Shown here piece after piece: positions 61,880-64,000 of a stretch of 64,000 bases of DNA. Origin of the DNA: Gigantopelta aegis (taxonomy: Eukaryota; Mollusca; Gastropoda; Neomphalida; Peltospiridae). A program made the translations under genes and the position numbers. Within the stretch, counting starts at the first letter, position 1; every line of letters begins with the position of its first letter. Location: assembly GCF_016097555.1 (NCBI RefSeq), contig NC_054707.1, positions 83,316,653-83,380,652 of the forward strand, read 5' to 3'. Under the pieces are notes generated by a model. That model was not told where the DNA came from, made no database searches, and saw only the letters and a list, made by a program, of their open reading frames with translations.

Positions 61880-62088
61880 GGATATTGTATACCCGCGATT
61901 GGTGGAGGTGTGGCCCTCTGCCCAACCCCACACCCACCTCTGGCTTCGAATGTAGGTGTATTTTATATGGTTTTATAGTGATTGAATATTGTACACACGC
62001 GATTGATGGAGGTGTGGCCCTCTGCCCAACCCCACACCCACCTCTGGCTTCGAATGTAGGTGTATTTTATATAGTTTTATATTAATTG
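61880..62088. repeat. Tandem duplication of about 101 bp
   Basis: ATATTGTATACCCGCGATTG ... GGTGTATTTTATATGGTTTT is repeated with a few changes (ACACACGCGATTGATG). Inside each copy, GGAGGTGTGGCCC and CCCCACACCCACCTC could pair as a hairpin. Confidence 0.93.
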
Positions 62089-62235
62089 TCCGTGTTTTGT
62101 AATACATGTTTATATTTGTTCAAATGATAGGTTTGATAGTGACTGATAATGAATGTCATGGGAATAAATAGTTTTCAGGGTTAAAGAGTTAATAAATGCA
62201 TTGAACGTTATATGCTTGATGGGTAGGGAGAAGCA

Positions 62236-62527
62236 ACTTAATCACTCGACGAACTCATTTCTTCATCACTGTCTTCGTTAAGGGAGACTATCACAGGTGG
62301 TATTTTATTTCTTATAAAACTATTTTGCTTTCTGAAATCTTCTTCGATCTTTATTACATGCTTAACACGTCAGAGAAGTTTGTAGGTGTGACAGAGTTCA
62401 AACCAAGTGCCAGTTCGTTCCTTACCATAGAAATTTTACCATCATTATGACGAGCTATGTGCCCTTTTACTTGACTCCAAATCACTTCTATTGGATTCAC
62501 TTGGGCAATTGCGTGGTCAAGTAAACC
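62236..62527 (-). pseudogene. Tc1/IS630-type transposase C-terminal remnant
   Basis: Minus-strand text AQVNPIEVIWSQVKGHIARH contains the NPIE motif with the last catalytic Glu of DDE transposases of this group. LALGLNSVTPTNFSDVL and, after stops and a frame change, a Glu/Asp-rich tail NEDSDEEMSSS follow. The upstream catalytic Asp region is absent. It is unrelated at sequence level to the intact element at 54621. Confidence 0.65.
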
Positions 62528-62672
62528 AATAGGTCATTTTTAGAAACTCATTCAAGTGAAAAAAGTTTGATATCATTTGGAAGGTTATTATCTCTAGTGT
62601 CAAATATTACATTAATCCTTTTTCAGTAGATGTGTTTTAGTCACTTATAATGCAACTAATGCATCAACCATG

Positions 62673-63061
62673 AAAGAAAGAAAGAAATGTTTTATTTAAC
62701 GACGCACTCAACACATTTTATTTACGGTTATATGGCGTCAGACATATGGTTAAGGACCACACACATTTTGAGAGGAAACCCGCTGTCGCCACTACATGGG
62801 CTACTCTTCCGATTAGCAGCAAGGGATCTTTTATTTGCGCTTCCCACAGGCAGGATAGCACAAACCATGGCCTTTATTGAACCAGTTATGGATCACTGGT
62901 CGGTGCAAGTGGTTTACACATACCCATTGAGCCTTGCGGAACACTCACTCAGGGTTTGGAGTCGGTATCTGGATTATAAATCCCATGCCTCGACTGGGAT
63001 CCGAACCCAGTACCTACCAGCCTGTGGACCGATGGCCTACCATGACGCCACCGAGGCCGGT
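62673..63061 (-). mobile_element. Complete tRNA-derived SINE with 11-bp TSD
   Basis: CATCAACCATG is duplicated at 62662-62672 and 63063-63073. Head, body and (TTTC)n tail match the copy at 48020 over the whole length with few differences. A four-base deletion has reduced the A-box region (GGCGTCATGGTAGGCC on the minus strand), which may weaken its pol III promoter. Confidence 0.94.
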
Positions 63062-63073
63062 ACATCAACCATG

Positions 63074-64000
63074 AATGCAGCAATATTTTACGAAACATTA
63101 TATTAACACATTTGTTAGCATATTTTTATACATAAAGTGAGTAGAAATAAAAAATCTTTATACAGAAATAATTCCAGACATGTCTTTTGTTAATTGACAT
63201 AATATATAAAAGACAAATTTATATTTCAAGCATACTTGTATCCATAATATTTACATATTTTACTCGTGTACGTCCGACACCAAAATATATTTTTTTTTTA
63301 AATCTCCACTTCTGCTAACTGATTGTAAAATGTTACTAACTGAGATGCAATGTTAATTTTATATGGTTGATTAAAAATATAAAAACAATTACTGAATATG
63401 TAACAATTGTCATGCTACTGTGGTGCTGTTGTAGTGTACGTCCGGCACCATGTACGCCCGACACCATAAAACATGTTTATTTTTTCCAATTTTGAAGCAA
63501 AGTATTGACATTTATGCAATGCCAGTGTGATTTTAGGAGACATTTTTTTATAACTATAGCCAATTATGAATATCAGTATTAATTTTGTTATCCATATAAG
63601 TGGATTAAGAGAAATTTATGAAAGTGTGCAAAAGGCAGCTTCATGCCAAAAGTGTTGATTATGTTTTAAAAGGTAAAAATTATACTTGCAGCTAACATGC
63701 TCATTTCCATAACAAAATAACACACCCAGTAATTGCATTTACTGCCAGAATTATACAAACTGGAACATTTGTAGCGGATCACAACTAACATGGTAAATGT
63801 GACGTCACATTTGAGGAAAACACTTTTACATTCATTGGCAGCACTTTACTATTATGAAATTTTCTAGTTAATTTTACAGATATTATGTGTGGAATCAATA
63901 AATATAAAGTTACTTATCACAAATAAATGCACAAATATTAAAATATGTCTCTTGCACCTTGTTCAGGTCCCTAGTCACCGGGGGCTGCCACAGCTTATAT
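63074..64000. other. Non-coding DNA with a repeated GTACGTCCGACACCA motif
   Basis: GTGTACGTCCGACACCA occurs at about 63267, GTGTACGTCCGGCACCA at 63435 and GTACGCCCGACACCA at 63452. The rest is AT-rich with no exon or RNA gene seen. Confidence 0.5.

Overview
The window looks like nuclear DNA of a mollusc, probably a gastropod. Its genes have introns with GT-AG borders. It is crowded with microsatellites, minisatellites and tRNA-derived SINEs whose shared body (AGCAGCAAGGGATCTTTTAT) and TTTATTTAACGACG tail resemble SINEs I recall from gastropod genomes. The taxon is inferred from repeats and protein style; no search was run.

Three host genes can be read. (1) A muscle-LIM / cysteine- and glycine-rich protein gene (CSRP type, + strand, coding 715-6945) has five coding exons whose phases join to 178 residues. 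(2) A single-exon ankyrin-repeat protein with a SOCS-box-like C terminus (- strand, 15490-16806) is likely a Cullin-RING ubiquitin-ligase adaptor. (3) A nicotinic acetylcholine receptor alpha-type subunit (- strand, last five exons between 54079 and 39280) carries the Cys-loop, the YSCC pair, four membrane segments and a cation-type pore; its first exons were not found.

The rest is mobile or repetitive DNA. A decayed L1/Tx1-like LINE (8419-13310, -) holds two SINE insertions. A broken Ty3/gypsy fossil (21191-24204, -) lies between inverted repeats and MITEs. A Tc1/mariner element (54621-56221) looks intact, with perfect inverted ends, TA duplications and a full DD34E transposase. There are also a 908-bp foldback element (49714-50621), a hAT-like non-autonomous element (34866-36140), several small MITEs with readable target duplications, and SINEs at 10950, 11448, 13822, 19484, 25544, 41810, 46405, 48020 and 62673. 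Minisatellites with units of 20-68 bp fill most introns.

The most striking observation is that several minisatellites are built from copies of exon-intron borders. In the CSRP gene both ends of intron 1 are amplified: about 26 extra copies of the exon 1 end with its 5' splice site, and 13 extra copies of the intron 1 acceptor with the start of exon 2. In the receptor gene the 110-nt exon has its acceptor and its donor each present three times, and the M3 exon has its last 30 or so bases plus donor spread into a 2.7-kb array. Five borders in two unrelated genes show the same thing, which points to a recurrent mutational process at splice borders with possible effects on splicing.
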